A stretch of DNA of 64,000 bases from Pratylenchus scribneri (taxonomy: Eukaryota; Nematoda; Chromadorea; Rhabditida; Pratylenchidae), in NCBI GenBank assembly GCA_030063045.1, contig JAQSEB010000066.1:124001-188000 (forward strand), in the 5' to 3' direction. The notes below the pieces were generated by a model. The model made no database searches. It was not told the DNA's origin and saw only the letters and a program-made list of their open reading frames with translations. Below are positions 23,198 through 35,100 of the stretch, piece after piece (position 1 is the stretch's first letter; each line of letters starts with the position of its first letter). A program made the position numbers and the translations under genes.

Positions 23198-23881
23198 TTT
23201 TGCTATAAATGAAGATGGTGCTAGAGACGTTTCACTTTAATTGGTCTTTTATTCTTATATTTCAATTTAGAGAGAACCAATTAAACCAATAAACCAATTT
23301 AAAAACATAATATTTATGAATGTTAAACTAGCAAAAACATTGTTTGTTTGAAATTGACGTTAAATCAAAAACATTGTTGTTTTAAATGTTTTAGCAAAGA
23401 TAATTTATGTTTTTTAAGTGGTTTTATGGGTTTTCTAACATGCTGAATTCGAAAAGATAATTGGTTTTTTTTGGTTTAACCTCTCTAAATTGAAATACGA
23501 GAATAAACGACCAATTTAAGTGAAACGCGCAAACACGCACAAAGATGATAAAGTTCCTTCACCAAAAAGGAAGTCAAATTTAATGTTTGTATTTTGTAAT
23601 GAATAATGACGATATGTAAAGCATTTTTTTTTCAAAAAATTTGGAGAATCGAATGAATCCATTTTTAAATGATCAAAAAAAACTTTGTTAATTGATTTTT
23701 ATTTACTCCGCTCAAGGCGCTCAACAAAACAATGAATAAATTAAAAGTGCAACAAGAATGAAATCTCGAACACTAAACCATTTGATTGCTTATAAAAAAT
23801 GAATATTTGTTATATATATTGTGTTATCATCATCCACCATTCATCAAATTGTTCATTGTTATTTTATTGAAGACACGCTGC
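23198..23881. other. intergenic, no gene seen
   Basis: Lies between the start of NDUFAF1 and the end of the next minus-strand gene. About 23240-23300 and 23460-23530 carry inverted matches (AGAGAACCAATTAAACC against GGTTTAACCTCTCTAAATTG, and ATTTCAATTTAGAGAG against CTCTAAATTGAAAT). This is a short fold-back of about 290 bases whose left arm almost touches the NDUFAF1 5' end. Confidence 0.5.
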
Positions 23882-24934
23882 TCATTGTGGATCTTCTGCT
23901 GGCATGTCCACAGCGTCCTAAAATATAATAATTTTCATTTATACCAATAAATTTTATTAGTTATAAAATTACCGGAGAATTGGAAGATTCATCGGTGAAT
24001 GACTGATGATTGTTCACAAACGATTCCAATCGGGCGATCACTTGACGCGCCTTTGAGATGGCTTCCGAAATTGGATTTGTCCGCAGCAGGTTGTAATTTC
24101 CGATGGCATTTCGCAATTTATCCCGGACGTCAATTGCTACATTGTAAACCGACAAAGCCAGATCTAAAAGAGAAACATTTTCTAAATAATTTTCGGTGAT
24201 TAATTATGGCTGTAATTTAAATATTAAAAGTTTTAAAATTAAATATCTGCTCTAGTCCTAATTAAATGAATCTTTTTTTTATGAATTTATAGCACAAACC
24301 CTGAAGAATATCATTTCCGGGTAAATCAGTGGCAAGATTTTGCACTTCCTCATAGCAGTCAACCAACAATTGATGTTGTGGAAAAATGATGGTTTGCATT
24401 TTGGCAGGAATGATCATGAACATTTGGACAGGTCCGCCATTGTAGAAGTTTGGATGAGTGGCAGCATATTGAGTGAGAAAAATTTGCTGATCGGCAATCA
24501 AACATGCTTGTCGCAAATTCAAATAGTTCTGAGCGGCCTGCAGACTATTCGAAATGGCCTGTAGTGTTCAAAATAGAGTATTTATTTGTTTTTTCCCCAT
24601 AAATGGCACCAACCCGAAATGCATTGTAATTGTCCTCGGTGGCTGCTTTTGTCAATGTAACCAATTCACGTCCCATTCGCTTGATTTCCTAAAATTGGAA
24701 TAAAAAATAAAATCAATTAGAGTGAAAATTTTTGTTTTTTTTATAGATTTTAATTTGGATTCCTCTCGAATTTTTGACCAATGCTAAATATCGTCGAGAA
24801 AATTTCGCTATCGTAAAATTTAGAGCCGCCGAACGAGTGGGGCCAGAATGTTTGATTCGATTCAGTTGTTCGGGTGGAATGCAAATTACCGCCTCCCAAA
24901 TTAATTCTATGGGAAGGTGCATTCCATGGCTCAT
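23882..24934 (-). CDS. unrecognised 238-residue protein, five exons
   Basis: Exons, 5' to 3' on the minus strand: 24934-24779, 24688-24614, 24558-24300, 24163-23973, 23917-23882 (717 nt). I do not recognise the family. All four introns are GT-AG and phases agree. The N-terminal 50 residues (MHLPIELIWEAVICIPPEQL and following) loosely resemble an F-box start (LP-x-EL, a hydrophobic helix, IPP), but the classic later positions are poor. The middle (about residues 53-240) reads as Leu/Ala/Gln-rich amphipathic helices without charge runs, with TATEDNYNAFR-type and DVRDKLRNAIGNYN-type segments. No signal peptide or membrane segment is seen in the helical part. The tail DAVDMPAEDPQ is acidic. Joining the first exon is the least certain step: it may belong to another transcript. 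Confidence 0.6.
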
Positions 24935-25440
24935 GTTGTGAATTTATGGTCTAATGGGGTTAGGATGAATAATGGGATAAATATTGTGGAAAATGTTATT
25001 TATTTTAGTTCAAAGACAAACTTCTGTAAATTATTTTGTCAAAATACCAAAAATGAAGTAAAATTTTTAATTTATTTGCTCAATAAGAAATTGAGGTTTT
25101 TGTTATTTTCTACCGAGGAAGAGGCTAGGAATGGATGGTTGCATTGCAATTGCAATTTGGAGAAAGGAGATTAAGGATGCGATGTCCCTTTCCCATTTTA
25201 ATTTTGTTTATATTTTTAAAATGAACATAAATAAACCTCCAATGATGGATCTGGGCGTTGGGCCGGAACAATTGGCAGCAATGATGGCGATGATGGTGAC
25301 GACTGCATTATGTATGTCAATAAGTTGTTGTTATTTTTGTTATAGTTTGATTATTGTTTTGAGCTGAAAAAGTGGATAAATGAAGGATGGAAAAGTTCCT
25401 TCCGGTTTTTTGGGGAGTGCGAAGTGATTATCATGGGGTA

Positions 25441-25760
25441 AAAGGGGGGGGGGGGGGGGGTGAAGATGATGAGGATGTAGAAGATGATGATGAGGATGTA
25501 GAAGACGAAGAAGTTGATGAGGATGTAGAATGAGAAGAAGTTGTTGAGGATGCAAAAGAAGATGATGATGAGGATGTAGAATGAGAAGAAGTTGTTGAGG
25601 ATGCAAAAGAAGATGTAGAATGAGAAGAAGTTGTTGAGGATGCAAAAGAAGATGATGATGAGGATGCAAAAGAAGAAGATGATGAGGATGCAGAAGAAGA
25701 TGATGATTGATGAGAATGCAGAAGATGTTGCATGTTGATAAGAAGATGCTGAAGAAGATC
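25441..25760. repeat. G run plus GATGAGGATGTAGAAGA-rich low-complexity tract
   Basis: Starts with about 16 consecutive G, then irregular GATGAT, GAGGATGTAGAA and GAAGAAGTTG blocks, including a repeated ~54 base segment with TGAGAAGAAGTTGTTGAGG. Stops interrupt the acidic frame, so it is not a simple Asp/Glu-rich protein. Confidence 0.8.
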
Positions 25761-26224
25761 ATCCTTATCTTCTTCTTCTCATTTTCATCATCTCATCTTC
25801 TTCTTCATCACCTTGCCCCGCTTCCTCCCGCAATAACAGAAAAGGTACTGCTTAAAGCAAAAAAATGTGGATTGTGAATATATGTGCAATGAGCAACCCC
25901 ATTGTAAATGGGGTTTCGTAAATATTTTACTTTCCTCCTAAATTTAAGATTTTATATGTTTTTAGTTTTTCATTTTTATTGCTTTGTTTTGATAAAAACA
26001 TTTTCTGAAAAAAAGAATGAAATGAAGAAAATTGATGAGAACAAAATCTCTTCAGTCAGAGAGAGCAACAATTCAAATGATATTGATTTGATAAGAGAAA
26101 AGAATAAAAAGAGAGAATGTAAATAGAGAGAATAAGACAAACAGAAAAAGAGAAATAGTTGAATTTCGAAATATTTTATTGGGGGTGCTTCCATCGGCCA
26201 TCCATTTCCAGCAGTACTCGTGCC

Positions 26225-26510
26225 ATTCTTTTGTCTATAGCTCGTCAAGGAAAAAAGAAGACATTTTTGGTGGAAGGCGGATATATCTTTGAAAAGCCCC
26301 AAGTGTCCTCTACTATTTGGCTTTATTCAAATTTTATGAAATCCGTGTTTTAAAAAGTAACATGTCTTTTAGTGTAATAAACCCGAATTTTTTGAGAAAA
26401 AGCCGAAAATTTTATTATTTTAATTTTCAAAAATTATTAGTAAAGCCAAGAGCTTTCTTGACTTCTTGAATTGGTTGGTTGCTTTCTAGTTGAGGCTATG
26501 GCCAAAAGAA
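26225..26510. mobile_element. MITE family A copy
   Basis: Degenerate copy. CCATTCTTTTGTCTATAGCTC at the left is followed by GGCGGATATATCTTTGAAAAG, the TAATAAACCCGAATTTTTTG core (opposite orientation) and GAGGCTATGGCCAAAAGAA at the right. Confidence 0.75.
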
Positions 26511-27829
26511 AAGTCTTGCACTGATATGGGGGATGGTGATGGCGATACTGAAAATATCCTTTGTTTCGATGATAATTTTCAATATTTTTTGGAAGAATTA
26601 CAAACTTTAATTAGATTTGAAGAATGTGGAACAAATTTTAATGATGAGAAGAGAATTGGCCAGATTGTTTTGCTCGAAACGATTGGCTAAAGGCCACTTT
26701 AATTTCTTCCATATATTTAAATATTCATCCATCAATTTCCATCTTTTGTTTTGTATTTCCAAGGCTCCCTCTCCACCCAATTCTCCTTTCTAGGGACCCA
26801 AACTCTCAACAAACATAGGTGGCTGGGTTCGCGCAAATGAATGTATGAGGAATTTGGGGTTGATTATGATGGGTTGGTTGTTTGTACTTATGTGGGCCAA
26901 GGCTTCCTCAACTAACCGGCTGCCTATTTTCTTCTTCGACTTATTTAACCGACGGCGGGAGCTGTGGCCGAAGAAGCCGATCGGAGGCTTTCCCTTCTCC
27001 ACATTCCCTTCTCGGCAAATGGGGAAAAAGAAGGCAAAGAAAGGCAGCTTCTTCTTCTTCTTACCTCAACTGACTGGCTTAAAATGTGAGTTGAGTCCCC
27101 CATCATTCCCTTCTTTTGCCTTTCCCCAAATTCCTATCCATTCTATGCTTGCCTCCAAAAACTTTTTGGTGCTGCTTCCAATTTCCACCTTTGTACCCTT
27201 TCTCCATTCACATTCATTCATTACTTTTTCGTTTTTTGTGTGCTTTTTCTTTTTTTGTGGCCGCACCGATTCGGGGAAGTCGATTCCACCTCTTCCCCTT
27301 TGGATCGAGGCAGCCGGAAAAGCCGAAACAGGAGGAGACAGCGGGCATGGCGAACGGCGGAATTTGGGTCTCCTTCCTTTTCACAATGTTCTTCTCTTGA
27401 TCCCAAAACTCAAAGGCGGCTGACTGATGAGGAAATTAGGAGAGGAAAAAAATGGGAATTTAGCAGGAGGGAGGCAGGGCCTGGGGGAAGGCTGGCAAGA
27501 AAAATGGTGGTTGGGGTGGGGGCCGCCCCTTGAAAGGGATGGCTGCCTTTCCACTTTTTTCCTACCATACAACGCCTCAAACAAATAATCCAGAGAATCG
27601 GCCTCCTTCCCATTCTTAACTCAACCAGTCAAAAGAGGCCAAAAGATGAGTGAGGCTTTTACCTAAAGAAGAAGAAGCGGCTGCCTCGCCGTATTTGCTT
27701 GTCGTCAGTGGAAGGAAAACACAAAACTCCTTCCCTCGCCTTTTCACATTCTTCCCAAATTTCCCTCATCCATCCCATCTCTCTCTTCTTTCCAAAATAC
27801 CCGAAACGGTACGATTGAGTACTTGGGAC

Positions 27830-28130
27830 ATTTTGTTGGCCATATCCCAACAAGGAAGAAACTGATTCAGGAAGGCGATATGCCATTGGAAAGCCCTAAA
27901 TGTCCTCTAAAAAGTGGCTTTATTGTTTTCAGAAAATTTAAAGTAATTTGTAAAATAAGCGGCTTTTCCTCGAATAATTCGGGTTTATTATACAAAATAT
28001 TTGTAGCTTTTCAAAAGCCAGGATTTCATAAATTTTAACAATGCCACTTTGTAAAGGAGATTTTGGGCTTTCAAATGGTATATCGCCTTCCAGAATTGGC
28101 TAATGCCTCGTTGAGATATGGGCCAAAAAC
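27830..28130. mobile_element. MITE family A copy
   Basis: Good copy. Left arm TTGGCCATATCCCAACAAGG and GGCGATATGCCATTGGAAAG; core TTCGGGTTTATTATAC; right arm GGTATATCGCCTTCCAGAA and CTCGTTGAGATATGGGCC. Confidence 0.88.
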
Positions 28131-29689
28131 TAATGATGGTACCCAACTCAATTGTCCTCTATATCCCAACATCCCCTATTTCATTCTCGATCAGTCAAAT
28201 CCAATTCCATTTCCATTTCAATCCACATCGCCTCTCCTCATTTCAACATTTTTGGTGTACTTCTCCTTCGCCACATTCGGTGGCCCTAACTTTCCAAATT
28301 CTCCTCCATTTTGACTGATCGTGGCCAAAACAACAAAATTTGAGAAGTCCGCGCGAAAATATGGAAAATTTGGTCATCTTCCCATTCTTCTTTTATTTCG
28401 ATCCACCATGCGCGCACATTGTTTTGGTGTTGGACGACCTAACCGGGAGCACGATTGGCCACATTCCCCTCCTTAACATCGCGCGCACTCCCCAAAATTG
28501 ATGAGCAAACTTTGGGGGTAGCCAAATTGCTAATTGAGAAGAAGCAGCGAAAATTCTCATTGAGGGCGGTCAGCCTACCCCAAATTTGATCCTCGGCTTT
28601 TAGCCAAAATCCACCAAAATTGACTACTTTGGCCACAAGGGAGGAAGACAACTTTACAACAGCAGATTTAGATTGGAATAGAAAGCGATTTTACTTACAA
28701 AGATTGATGGGTGGTGGGCACTTTTTTGGAGGGCAGAAGAAGCCTTCCCAATAATGGCCGAGTTTAATCCCAATTCCAACATAAATTTGGCCTTGGTCTT
28801 TTGCATTTTGGCCAAGTTTTTATTAGGCCTTCGCTTTTAAATTCCATTTGGTTAAGTTTTCACAAATTGGTTTTGAAATTTGGCAAAGTTTTTCACTCAG
28901 TTTTCTTTATATTTTAGCCAAATTTTTCAACAAATTTAGCTTTATATATTTAGGCCAAGTTTTTCACAAATTTGGCCTTTGCCTTTCCTGTCTTTATTTT
29001 TTAATTCCATTCTGACTAAATTTTAGCATTTTTCTGAATTATGGCTCACAAATTGTCCTTTATATATGCCTTGGCCAAATTTAAGTTTTCCTTTACATTT
29101 TGGCCAATGGCCGATTCTATCGAAATGGCACCATTCAGGTCAAATTCTTTTATTCTAATTTGCCATACTTACTTAAAAGAAGCATCTAAAAATGTGCCCT
29201 CCTTCCTTTTAATGCCAAAATGAGAGCCAATTTGCCGCCTCTTCCTTTGCCCATTGTAATCTAACCCCCTTCTTCTCTTTCCTTTTCCTTCGATACAGTA
29301 AAATTTGGCACCCATAAAAAAGTGCCGAAAAATGCCGATGGAGTGAGGATGGCTGTGTGCTTAATCCATAAAACATAAAAGGGAATATTCCCCACATTTC
29401 TCTGGCCAAACGAGCAAAACTGCTGGCCTTCTGGCGCCATTGGTACTTTTTGGCGCTTTTTAAGGCCGACCGCCAGCCTTTTCGTCTCTACTCTCTTTAA
29501 AAGGGCTCAAGGCCCAATCCAAAGTAAGGAGGCAGGCTGAGGACGAGCAACATCAACAGCAGCAGCAGCAATTGCCGCTGCCGCCCCCGGACTTTTTATA
29601 TGCTTTGAATGTGGATGGATTTGGCCATTCCAAGACATCCACACACACACAGCTTTGTTGGTTAGCCCAAAATGATTCTTCCACTCCTT

Positions 29690-30375
29690 TCCCATCGCCA
29701 ATCCCATTCCGGGGGCCATCAATTCCATCCCCGGCGTTTCCCCCTTCCCATTTAGCCATCATTCCTCGAGACCCATTCTCGCGGTCTTCCCCTTCTTGAG
29801 CCTCCGCTGCTTTGGCCAATCCATTTGGAAAACTCAACACATGGCACCCTATTCCCTTCCCTGGCTGCTATGATCAAAAAAGGGCCGTCCCCTACTTGCC
29901 CCAGAGCCAATAAATGGGCAAAACATAGACAAAAAGCCAGCGCCTTTTTGACTGGGATTTAGTGTCCCAAAGGCAAAAGCCTAGTTTTCTAACCACACAT
30001 TTTGACTTCCAAAATGAGTGGTGCCTTCTCTTCAAATTCAGATTTCTCCCATCGCCAATCCTATCCCCTAATCCCATTCCGGGGCCAACAATTCCATCCC
30101 CGGCGTTTCCCCCTTCCCTTTTACCCATTCCCCCATCATTCCTTCGAGACCCATTCTCGCGGTCCTCCCCTTCTTTAGCCTCCGGTGCTTTGGCCAATCC
30201 ATTTGGAAAACTCAACACATGGCGCCCTCTATATTCCCTTCTCTGGCTTTTGCTTCTTTGGATGATCGAAAATGGACCGAGCCAACCAATAAATGGGCAA
30301 AATACACACAAAAAGCCTCATCAGCACCTTTTGAGCTGAGATTTGGTCCCCGAAGGCAAAAGATATGGCTTTGAA
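29690..30375. repeat. imperfect tandem duplication, unit about 350 bp
   Basis: About 29690-29990 and 30045-30375 share in order CCCATCGCCAATCC, CCATCCCCGGCGTTTCCCCC, GAGACCCATTCTCGCGGTC, GCTTTGGCCAATCCATTTGG, AAAACTCAACACATGGC, CCAATAAATGGGCAAAA and CAAAAAGCC. Gene-free on both strands as far as I can see. Confidence 0.8.
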
Positions 30376-30544
30376 GGCAAAACCTAGAATTTTGATGGCT
30401 TTTTCAAGTTTTGCCTCGATCCACCACATTTTGCCTCCCCAAATGGGTACCTTGCCTTCTGCTGCAATTCTTATTTTATTTTCATAATTTCTCCGCTTTT
30501 CCCTTCTTCAATCGCCGCCCCTTTTTCGGTAGGAGACGATTCAA

Positions 30545-30862
30545 CCTTGTGCCATTCTTTTGGTAATAACTCAACGAGGCAATAATCAATTCTGGAAGGC
30601 GTATATTATTGGAAAGCCCAAAGTATTCTATAAAACTTAGCATTTCAAATTTTGAAGAAATTCATAAAATTCAGCTTTAAAAAAGTTACATATCTTTAAA
30701 TGTAATAAACTCGAATCTTTTGAGGAGAAGCCGCTTATTATTCAAATGATTTTAAATTTTGAAAAATTAATTTGCCCACTTTTTAGAGGTCATTTAAGGC
30801 TTTTAAAAGGCTTATCGCTTTCCTGAATTGGTTGCATCCTTTTTGGGATATAGCCAAAAGAA
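30545..30862. mobile_element. MITE family A copy
   Basis: CCATTCTTTTGGTAATAACTC at the left, the TAATAAACTCGAATCTTTTG core, and CTTATCGCTTTCCTGAATTG with GATATAGCCAAAAGAACGG at the right. Confidence 0.8.
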
Positions 30863-30864
30863 CG

Positions 30865-31015
30865 GTCCATATCTTTGAATGTAATAAATCCGAATTTTTT
30901 GAAGAAAATCCACATATTTTAGAAAAGCCACTTTTTAGAGGACATTTAGGGCTCTCAAATGGAATATTGCCCTCCTGAATTGGTCCTTCCTTTTTGAGAA
31001 ATGGCCAAAAGAACG
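30865..31015. mobile_element. second, half-length MITE A copy joined to the previous one
   Basis: Starts at the core (ATCTTTGAATGTAATAAATCC) and repeats only the right half: CCACTTTTTAGAGGACATT, GGAATATTGCCCTCCTGAA, TTGAGAAATGGCCAAAAGAA. It abuts the full copy, giving one and a half elements in tandem. Confidence 0.78.
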
Positions 31016-32026
31016 CACTAAAGTTATTAAAATGTCCTATTTCACCGCTTTTCCTCCATCCTCCCGCCCTTTTTTGTCCCGGAATCATCAATTCCCTCTA
31101 TTCCAATTTTCTTCCATTTTCCGTTTTCCATTCGGGGAATGCTCGTCCATCCATTGCCCACCGAATTGGCCATTCATCTTCTCCGCCCCCCAGTCCCCAC
31201 CAATCCAAATGAACCAAAAACTTCCGCAAGTCGGCCGGCGCCATCCCCATCCCCATTCCCAATTCCCATTCAAGGCCTTCACAGCTGTAATCCCATCCTT
31301 CCTCCTCCCCCATTCATTTTAATGGCCGCAGATCGATCTTCTTCTTATCCTTTTCAAGCCAAAAATGGCCAAATGTGTTGTCCGAAAATTCAATTTTTGA
31401 ATCAATTTTCCCTTCCTTTTTTGTTTTCCATTTAAAAAATAAATGGATTTCCGCTAAATTGATTCCATCATTTGACAATTTATTTCGATGAATACCACAC
31501 ATGCGAAAATTAGGCCAAATTTGCCTTATCAATGCATAATATCTTGTTAATTATAGGATAAAAGAATTAAAGCAAAAAAAATTTGCTTTTAGTCCAAATG
31601 AAGAAATTAGTCTAATTAAAATTCACGCATTTTTCTAATCTTTTTGCAATTCTCACTCTATTTGCACGTTTCGTAGCGTTTAAAAACATTGAAATCAAAA
31701 CTTTACTTTTACCAGCAGTTTAACCTTAATTAAAAGATGCTCTCTGAAATTGATTTTAATAGTTTTTAGCAGGCTAAATCCGAAACCATAATAATTTTTT
31801 GTGGATTAATCGCTGAAAATTATCTAGAATTGGCTTAGAAAAATATCCTAAACGACCTTTTTTGATGCAAAGCATTGGCACCTGAATAGATTAGTCTCAT
31901 TAAAATTCGCGCCTTCCAAGCTTTTTCAATTCCCATGTCCCGCCTCCCATCATTCAAGGCATTCCAAAGCCAATATGATTCAAATTATTTCACATTTGTA
32001 TTATTCCCCCCAATTTCTTTTATTCC

Positions 32027-32094
32027 AGCCTCTTTGAATTTATACAAAATTTTCTCCCTTCAGCCTCTTTAAATATATATATAAAATTTCCACA
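32027..32094 (+). repeat. tandem duplication of a splice-acceptor segment before the SRF start
   Basis: CAGCCTCTTTGAATTTATA and CAGCCTCTTTAAATATATA occur about 33 bases apart, each preceded by a pyrimidine-rich stretch (TTTATTCCAG at about 32029, CTCCCTTCAG at about 32062). Both could serve as acceptors for a leader or a 5' UTR exon upstream of the ATG at 32105. Confidence 0.65.
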
Positions 32095-32104
32095 CCCATC
32101 AAAA

Positions 32105-35100
32105 ATGTTCATCAAAGAGGAAAATCGACATGAATCCATGGTGGCTGGCCCCAATAATAATAATGCCAGCAGCAGTGAATCCTCCTCATTCATTGGCACA
32201 TCAACGACGGATGCCATCCAATCCGAATTGGAACGAATGTTGGCACAATTGAGTCGGGAGGCTGTCAAAAAGGAAGAAGTGGTGGATGAAGATGAAATTG
32301 GCGAACCAAACATTGGCATTGGGGAAAGTGGTGGCGAGGATGGAGATGGAGATGAGGAAGAGGAGGAAGAGGAAGAAGAAGAGGAGGAGGATGAAGAAGT
32401 GATGATGGAGGATGGCAACGAAAAGAATGGATCAAAGGTGGGCAAATTTCAACTATATAATTATAATTAGAGACAATTCAATATAGCCGCCATTCTTCGG
32501 TCATATCTCAGCGAGGCATTAGCCAATTTTGGAAGGCGATATGCCATTTGAAAGCCTAAAATGTCCTCTATAAATAGGCTTATTAAAATTATAAATAATT
32601 CAGCTTTAAAAAAGTTACATTTCTTTGAGTGTAATAAAGTCACTTTTTGGAAGAAAAGCCGCTTATTTTCCAAATTTTTTAAATTTTCAAAAATTAGTTA
32701 AGCCACTTTTTATGGGACTTTTTGGGTTTTAAAATGTCATATCGCCTTTCTGAATTGGCTGCTTCCTTTTTGGAATATGGACAAAAGATTGGCCCTTGGT
32801 ACTTCTGAATCGGCTTCATTCTAATCTCCCGTTTCTTTTCCTATTCCTTGTAAAAAATTCAACACTTTCAAATTAAGCTTCTTCCATTTAAACCAAAAAA
32901 TGTTCAAAGCCACCAATGGAATTCATTTCGCCCATCCTACTTTTTTGCCTCATCCTTTTTTGGTTGTTTTTCCCGCCACTCCCCCTCAATTCCTCCTTTT
33001 CCATTTCCGGACATTATACTGTACAAAAATGGGAGGAGGCGAAAAGAGGGAAGGAGAAAGGGGAGGAGGAAGGACAAAAGAGGCGAGGCCAGCCCTTCCT
33101 TTTTTGCCTTTCTCCCATTGCCTCACATTAGCCCCAACCAACGCATTAATTTATGCGCGATTTGGCCTTTTCTGGGCTCACATTGGTCACCGGACAAAGT
33201 TTTTATTCCACATTCAATTCTAGTAAAAAGGCCACAATTAGAGTTCAAAAAAGGCTTGCGAGGATAAGGAAATAAATTGTTTTAAACATTCCAAAATTTA
33301 TTCCCAAAAAATCGCTCCAAGCAAAATCGGTGGCCCCCGGATTTGGATCCATTTTATGAATGGAACTGCCCAAAAATCCCTCAATCAAAAATAAGGCGGA
33401 CGTAGGCAATAAATTGAGAGGGGAAAAATGGCTAATTGGGCACAGCAGCAGAAGACACGAATGGAAGAAAAACATTTGTGGGAGGCAAAGAATGGAGCGC
33501 GCGAATATTGTGGTTATTATATGTCAATGGACAAAAAAAAAAGATGGTCGATGGATCGGGGGGTGGCGCGCCAAATGACACAGCAGGCAAAGCTCCGGTT
33601 TGGGTTGGCTGGCAGCAAAGGACGACGGGGGGAAATGTGAATTAGGAATGAAGGTGGAATGGATGGGAAAATGACTGCAATTGGGAAAGGAGAATATTGT
33701 CCCCTCCACCCAATAAGCCGCGCATATTTGGGTCCGGAAACTAAACGAGTAAACCAACAAATTGGGTGAGGGAATTATTGCCGATGCCCGATTGGTGCGA
33801 CACATTCCCAACACTCAAATTGGGCCGGGTATTAGAAGGAGGCGTTGGCAGTAAAATGGGAGAAGGAGGGGCGGGCATATATTCCAATGGGGGTGGCTAA
33901 TTTGAGAAGGGGAAATCGAGTTTTTGGTGTGGGTTCCATTTGAACGTCCAATTTCTTTTTGTTTCCAATTCAAATTTTATTTCGCGTTTAGGATGGCCAT
34001 TTTTTTATGAAAGTTCGCCTTTTTATAGACCATAGTTATGCCTTCACCTAAACCCCCAATTTTACCTATTAATTGGGCCTGCCTCGGAAATTATGGCCTT
34101 AAAAGCTTCTTTTCGGCACTTTTGGCAATATTTTATCTCTAATAGAGTTGGGCTTACAATTAGTCGTATTTGGGTCCGGAAACCCCGAACGAGCAACAAA
34201 TTGGCGCGACACATTCCTCACTCAAATTGGCTGACTGAGAGGCAATAGAAGGGTGGGAGGGCGGGCATATATTTCAATGAAGGTGGGGCTAATTTGAGAA
34301 GTAAATTTTTTGGGGTGCCATTTGAGCGCATTTCTCATTCAGTTCATATTCTGTATTCTCAATTCGGAAAAAGGGAAAATGCCAATGGGTCAATCCAGAT
34401 CTTCAAGATTCAAGCTAATCAAAATTAGACATCACAAAAGTTTAGTGGTTGAATCATATTTGGTTCAAAATTATGCATCCTAAAATCACCAGCGACAATA
34501 ACCTCCCAATCCTTGCCCACATCCCACTAAAATTTGCCCTTTTTCCATTCTTTTGTTCGCCCCACTTTCAATTCTGGTTACAACTACAAATTCATTTTTT
34601 AGGTTATTTCCCTTTCCCTTCCATTTCCATCCGCATTCATATGGGAAGAAGAAGAAGAATCCATCAAAAGACAATAAAACAATAAAAAGAACCAGAAATA
34701 ATTAGTAGGCTAATTAGCGCAACCGCCAAATCCTCTCGCTTGGAATCCGGGAAGAAGAGTCCTTGGCCCAATTTTTTGGCGAGATGGATTCTTCACCAAA
34801 TTAAGAATTTTGTTGGATTGGTGAATGAGGAATGACTCGATCATTTCCCTTCCATTCCTCTTTTCCATATTTGATTTGTTTGTGATGTGCCCCCATTTTA
34901 TGCAATTGGACTTTTTGATGGGCTTCCCGATGGAAAATTGTGAAGGGAATGGATGGCTGGAATTGGCGAAAATGTGGGAGAAAATGAGATGGGGCATCCT
35001 TGTGAATGGACAAAAAAAACATTGAGAATGAGGATGGAGGGGAAATTTGATTGGCGCAGAATATGGAGAAAAATTGTACAAAGTCCATTTTGGGTGGAAT

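Larger units (their letters stand above)
24935..32104. other. 7 kb without a convincing gene
   Basis: Open frames here are short, or long only in compositionally biased CT-rich DNA. It contains MITE A copies, a GAT/GAA-rich tract (25441-25760), a run of degenerate TTTGGCCAAGTTTTTCA units (about 28760-29040) and an imperfect duplication (29690-30375). It may hold the promoter and 5' UTR exons of the SRF gene; none can be fixed by eye. Confidence 0.5.

Noticed and set aside
25221..25367. 48-codon frame starting MNINKPPMMDLGVGPEQLAA
   Set aside because: Somewhat protein-like and followed by a GTATGT, but no matching downstream exon or acceptor context could be found; left unannotated.
26845..27423. 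192-codon plus-strand frame with Phe/Pro/Ser-rich product
   Set aside because: Lies in CT-rich DNA where other frames are open too; the product is low-complexity and has no motif or conserved splice plan.
33245..33475. 76-codon minus-strand frame in SRF intron 1 as a nested gene
   Set aside because: No splice signals, no leader acceptor and no recognisable motif.
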